Source: Bryobacterales bacterium
GTDB taxonomy: Bacteria > Acidobacteriota > Terriglobia > Bryobacterales > Bryobacteraceae
DNA length: 8,568 bases
Direction: 5' to 3'
NCBI GenBank assembly: GCA_003142355.1
Contig: PLMF01000205.1
Location: forward strand, 264-8,831
In this document: one piece after another, positions 5,153-8,568 of the stretch
Layout of the letters: every line of letters begins with the position of its first letter
Numbering within the stretch: position 1 is the first letter of the stretch
Notes under the pieces: generated by a model
The model's input: the letters and a program-made list of their open reading frames with translations, nothing else
Told to the model about the DNA's origin: nothing
Database searches by the model: none
Translations under genes and position numbers: made by a program

Positions 5153-7441
5153 ATGAAAACCATTTCTAAAGTTCATAAAATCGCTTTCGTCGGCGACCAC
5201 TTGCCGCGCAAATGCGGCATCGCTACGTTCACGTCCGACTTGCTGGCCGCCGTCGCCAGCGCGCATCCGCAAAGCCAGTGCTTCGCGGTGTCGGTCAACG
5301 ATATTCCGGGTGGCTACGAGTACCCGGAGGTGGTTCGCTTTGAGATTGAGGAGCAGGACCTGTCGTCCTATCTGCGCGCCGCCGACTTCCTCAACATCAG
5401 CAACGTGGATATTGTCTGCCTGCAGCACGAGTTCGGCATTTACGGAGGGCCCGCCGGTGGTCACATCCTGGCACTCCTGCGCGAATTGAGAATGCCGGTT
5501 GTCACTACCCTTCATACCGTTCTGCGCGATCCCAGAGCCGACCAGCGGCGCGTCATGGAGGGGTTAATCGGACTCTCTACCCGGCTCGTCGTCATGGCCG
5601 AGCGCGGACGCCACATGCTGCAGGAGATTTACCAGGCGCCGCCGGCCAAGATCGATCTCATCCCCCATGGCATTCCCGACGTGGGCTTCGTCGATCCCAC
5701 TTATTTCAAGGACCAGTTCGGCGTGGAAGGAAGGGTGGTGCTGCTCACCTTCGGCCTGCTTTCGCCCAACAAGGGCATCGAGAATGTGCTCAATGCCCTG
5801 CCGCAAATCCTGGCGGAGTTCCCCGAGGTTGTTTATATTGTCCTCGGCGCCACTCATCCCAACGAACTGCGGGAGCACGGCGAAGCTTACCGGCTCGGTC
5901 TCGAAATTCTCGCCCGGAAGAACAAAGTCCACAAGAACGTCATCTTCTACAACCAGTTCGTGGACCTCGAGAACCTCAAGGAGTTCATCGGCGCCGCGGA
6001 CCTTTACATTACCCCTTACCTGAACGAAGCGCAGATCACGTCGGGCACGCTGGCCTATGCCTTTGGCGCCGGCAAAGCAGTGGTTTCCACGCCCTACTGG
6101 CATGCCGCGGAATTGCTGGCGGAAGACCGCGGCGTCCTGGTGCCATTCGGCGACGCGCCGGCCATCGCACGCGAAGTGGCCGGGTTGCTGCGGGACGACA
6201 ACCGCCGCCACGCCATTCGCAAGAATGCCTACCGGATCGGCCGCGAGATGATCTGGAGCAACGTGGCGCAGATGTATATGCGTTCTTTCGAGGGTTCCCG
6301 GCTGGAAGTGACGGCGCCGCCGCGAAAGTCTCTTGCCACCAAGACGCTCGACCAGAAGCCGCGGGAACTGCCGGCGATTAAGCTGAATCATCTCTCGCGC
6401 ATGACCGATTCCACCGGCGTTTTCCAACACGCTGTTTTCAGCGTTCCGAATTTTTCCGAAGGCTACTGTACCGACGATAACGCTCGCGCCTTCGTCCTGG
6501 CCGTGCTGCTCGGTGAATTGGGCGAGGACCCGGAGCCCGTGCGGTCGCTCGCCACCACCTCCGCCGCTTTCCTCCATCACGCTTTCGATCCCCAAACGAA
6601 ACGCTTCCACAACCACCTGAGCTTTGACCGGCGCTGGCTGGATGAACCGGGATCGGAGGACTGTCAAGGGAGGGCGCTCTGGGCGCTGGGTATAGGGGTG
6701 GGACGTTCGCCCTTCCGCAGCTTCCAGATGATGGCGGGACAGCTCTTCGCGCTGGCGCTGCCCGCGCTGACCAGCTTCAGTTCACCGCGGGCCTGGGCGT
6801 TCGGCCTGATCGGCATCCATGAATATCTGCGCCGGTTGGGCGGCGACAGCCTGGTCAACCAAACCCGCGAGACACTCGTTTGCCGGCTCATGGAACGCTT
6901 CGAAGCCAGCGCGCACGCCGACTGGCCATGGTTTGAGGAGGAACTGTCCTACGACAACGCCAAGCTCGCGCACGCCTTGATTGTCACCGGACAGGCAACC
7001 CGGCAACAGGCGGTGCTCGAGCGGGGACTCCAGGCCCTGCGCTGGCTGACCGAATTGCAGATGTCCGAGAAGGGTCACTTTCGGCCCATTGGCAGCAACG
7101 GGTTCTACCGCCGCGGCGGTACGCGCGCCAATTTCGACCAGCAGCCCGTTGAGGCCCAAGCAACGGTTTCGGCCTGCCTGGAAGCCTATCGCGCCACATC
7201 GGACTTCTGGTGGTACGAACACGCGCAACGCGCCTTTGACTGGTTCATCGGCTGGAACGATCTCGGCCTCGAACTCTACTCTCCCGCGACTGGCGGCTGC
7301 CACGATGGGTTGCACGTGGATCGGGTCAACGGGAACCTGGGAGCGGAATCGACCCTCGCCTTTCTGCTTTCCTTGGCGGAGATGCAATTGGCGCAAAACA
7401 TACTGACGAGTTTCAAGGAACCGATCGCCGCCGCGGAGTAG
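5153..7441 (+). CDS. GT4 glycosyltransferase fused to a predicted (alpha/alpha)6 domain
   Basis: The 762-aa protein has two parts. Residues 1-385 are a GT-B fold, family GT4 retaining glycosyltransferase: acceptor side RKCGIATFTSDL (19-30) and LQHEFGIYGG (90-99), then LIPHGIPD (169-176), the donor-site turn FGLLSPNKG (200-208) with Lys207, and the nucleotide-sugar-binding stretch PYLNEAQITSGTLAYAFGAGK (from 288). In that stretch Glu292 is kept, but the second Glu of the usual EX7E motif is Leu300. Residues about 405-750 show spaced helical motifs typical of six-hairpin sugar enzymes: EGYCTDDNARA (436-446), DCQGRALWALG (503-513), LSYDNAKLAHAL (598-609), QQPVEAQATVSACLEAY (663-679) and NLGAESTLAFLLS (728-740). 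No signal or membrane segment is present, so it is cytosolic. The adjacent GH130 gene suggests a mannosyl glycan as substrate. Transferase identity is firm; sugar specificity is inference. Confidence 0.9.
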   Translation: MKTISKVHKIAFVGDHLPRKCGIATFTSDLLAAVASAHPQSQCFAVSVNDIPGGYEYPEVVRFEIEEQDLSSYLRAADFLNISNVDIVCLQHEFGIYGGPAGGHILALLRELRMPVVTTLHTVLRDPRADQRRVMEGLIGLSTRLVVMAERGRHMLQEIYQAPPAKIDLIPHGIPDVGFVDPTYFKDQFGVEGRVVLLTFGLLSPNKGIENVLNALPQILAEFPEVVYIVLGATHPNELREHGEAYRLGLEILARKNKVHKNVIFYNQFVDLENLKEFIGAADLYITPYLNEAQITSGTLAYAFGAGKAVVSTPYWHAAELLAEDRGVLVPFGDAPAIAREVAGLLRDDNRRHAIRKNAYRIGREMIWSNVAQMYMRSFEGSRLEVTAPPRKSLATKTLDQKPRELPAIKLNHLSRMTDSTGVFQHAVFSVPNFSEGYCTDDNARAFVLAVLLGELGEDPEPVRSLATTSAAFLHHAFDPQTKRFHNHLSFDRRWLDEPGSEDCQGRALWALGIGVGRSPFRSFQMMAGQLFALALPALTSFSSPRAWAFGLIGIHEYLRRLGGDSLVNQTRETLVCRLMERFEASAHADWPWFEEELSYDNAKLAHALIVTGQATRQQAVLERGLQALRWLTELQMSEKGHFRPIGSNGFYRRGGTRANFDQQPVEAQATVSACLEAYRATSDFWWYEHAQRAFDWFIGWNDLGLELYSPATGGCHDGLHVDRVNGNLGAESTLAFLLSLAEMQLAQNILTSFKEPIAAAE

Positions 7442-7447
7442 CCGCCA

Positions 7448-8568
7448 ATGCCCATGTCCATCCACCTCAAACGCACCACCACCATCCTCAAGCCCGACCA
7501 GTCGCGCGTTCTTCTGCGGCCGTTCACCCCGGGCGACTCGCAGCGGGTCGGCGGCATCGTCGACCGGATTATGTTGCTTCCGGAAGAACAGGTCGGCGCT
7601 CTGGTGGACGGAATCTCCGCCGAATTCTCCCGGCGGCACCAGGACATCCGCAAAGTCTTCCTGGAACGCTTTGAAGAAGTCCACGAACTGCTGTCGGCCG
7701 ATGGGAAAATTTCCGAACCAAGACGGCTGTTGATCGGCTCCTATTTCCTGGCCGAGTACTCTTTGGAATCCGCCGCGCTGTTCAATCCCTCCATTGTGCC
7801 GCACCCCGACCAGACCGGCCTGCCAACTGGCGCCCTCCGGTTCATTCTCAGTCTCCGCGCCACCGGAGAAGGGCACGTTTCTTCCATTACGTTTCGAACC
7901 GGCATCATCCATCCCGATCAGCGGATCGAGGTATTACCCACAACCGGCTTCCTCACCGAGCCACGCCAGATCCCCAATCCTCGGTACGAAAAGGCGCTGT
8001 TCGCGCGGAAACTCTCCGAGCTGGGATTGACCGGCGAATTCACGCGCCGGGTCATGAACAAGCTTGGGGAGTCGTTTCGACTGGAAGAACTTCGCGCCAG
8101 TCTCCAAACTGAACAGTTCCGCCTGCCGGATGGAATGACGCAGGAAGATCAAGAGGAGGCACAGGGGATTTGGATGCTGGCCCGGTCCAACTACGAGGTC
8201 CAGTTCCATCCGGAGCAGCAGTTGTGCGAGCGCATACTATTCCCAGCCACGCCCTCGCAACGCAATGGCATCGAGGACGCCCGGTTCGTCTGCTTCCGGA
8301 ACGACGACGGCGCCCAGACCTATTACGCCACATTCACCGCTTACGATGGCAGGGTCGTGGTGCCGGAGCTGGTGGAGACTTCCGACTTCTTCCACTTTCG
8401 ATTCATTACGCTGAATGGTCCAGCCGCCGAAAACAAAGGCATGGCCATGTTCCCGCGGAAGATCGGCGGCCTCTATGCCATGCTCTCCCGCCAGGACAAC
8501 GAGAACATCTACCTGATGTTTTCCGACAACGTCCACTTCTGGAATGAGCGTAGGGTGCTCCTCAAACC
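7448..8568 (+). CDS. GH130-family mannoside phosphorylase/hydrolase-like protein (3' end outside window)
   Basis: The frame stays open from the ATG at 7448 to the right edge (373 codons visible). The GH130 signature appears late: NGIEDARF at 273-280, with Asp277 in the position of the family's general acid, then YYATFTAYDG (292-301), ENKGMAMFPRKIGGLYAMLSR (from 328) and NIYLMFSDNVHFWNE. GH130 (Pfam PF04041) enzymes split beta-mannosidic bonds by phosphorolysis or, in some subgroups, hydrolysis, in a five-bladed propeller. The first 270 residues are longer than the roughly 100 that precede this motif in typical members and include a helical, charged region (GGIVDRIMLLPEEQVGALVD from 35) and FTPGD near the start. 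GGAG (7435-7438) lies 9 bases before the ATG; a second Met is at codon 3. The start follows the GT4 stop by 6 bases, so the two are co-transcribed. Phosphorylase versus hydrolase cannot be decided here. Confidence 0.88.
   Translation, partial: MPMSIHLKRTTTILKPDQSRVLLRPFTPGDSQRVGGIVDRIMLLPEEQVGALVDGISAEFSRRHQDIRKVFLERFEEVHELLSADGKISEPRRLLIGSYFLAEYSLESAALFNPSIVPHPDQTGLPTGALRFILSLRATGEGHVSSITFRTGIIHPDQRIEVLPTTGFLTEPRQIPNPRYEKALFARKLSELGLTGEFTRRVMNKLGESFRLEELRASLQTEQFRLPDGMTQEDQEEAQGIWMLARSNYEVQFHPEQQLCERILFPATPSQRNGIEDARFVCFRNDDGAQTYYATFTAYDGRVVVPELVETSDFFHFRFITLNGPAAENKGMAMFPRKIGGLYAMLSRQDNENIYLMFSDNVHFWNERRVLLK

Noticed and set aside
5564..6667. Minus-strand open frame (367 codons) over the glycosyltransferase
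   Set aside because: Antisense shadow of the GT4 gene; no recognisable motif and no upstream ribosome site.
6782..7912. Minus-strand open frame (376 codons) spanning the GT4/GH130 junction
   Set aside because: It crosses two well-supported plus-strand genes and has a compositionally biased translation; treated as a shadow.

Overview
The window reads as chromosomal DNA of a GC-rich, Gram-negative bacterium. The lipoprotein-type signal on an M2 peptidase, an Asp tRNA with genomically encoded CCA, and the style of the small conserved proteins would fit Acidobacteriota or a similar soil lineage. That placement is inference from general resemblance; no marker gene settles it.

Layout from left to right. 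Positions 1-84 hold the last 27 codons of an unidentified plus-strand gene. It converges, 11 bases apart, on a minus-strand gene (96-1889) for a secreted, lipid-anchored M2 (angiotensin-converting-enzyme-like) zinc dipeptidyl carboxypeptidase with a complete active site. A plus-strand tRNA-Asp(GTC) follows at 1986-2063. Next come the minus-strand higB-higA toxin-antitoxin pair (2789-2222) and a short membrane-protein reading frame just after higA that appears cut off near the tRNA. The higB start lies next to a perfect inverted repeat framed by 9-bp direct repeats, a strong operator candidate.

A compact minus-strand block (4166-3002) then carries four tightly packed genes: an unrecognised 138-aa protein, a GroES-family co-chaperonin with no groEL beside it, a basic 77-aa protein and a 63-aa zinc-ribbon-like protein joined to it by an ATGA overlap. 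A near-consensus promoter (TTGACA, 17 bp, GATAAT) precedes the block. Its -10 box sits exactly inside a perfect palindrome (TTAACT-N6-AGTTAA), and transcription would begin essentially at the first ATG.

Divergently, on the plus strand, a GTG-started XRE-type DNA-binding protein (4270-5148) is followed 4 bases later by a 762-aa protein joining a GT4 glycosyltransferase to a predicted six-hairpin (alpha/alpha) domain (5153-7441). Six bases after that comes a GH130-family mannoside phosphorylase/hydrolase-like protein that runs off the right edge (7448-8568+). The regulator, GT4 and GH130 look like one transcription unit for making and trimming or recycling a mannose-type glycan. The XRE protein is the natural candidate to bind the palindrome between the two divergent units.

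No gap longer than 300 bases lacks a gene. The spaces at 1890-1985, 2064-2221, 2821-3001 and 4167-4269 hold, respectively, a candidate tRNA promoter; the membrane-protein remnant; a G-rich tract plus a hairpin; and the divergent promoter/operator region. No CRISPR array, insertion sequence, rRNA or replication origin was seen.
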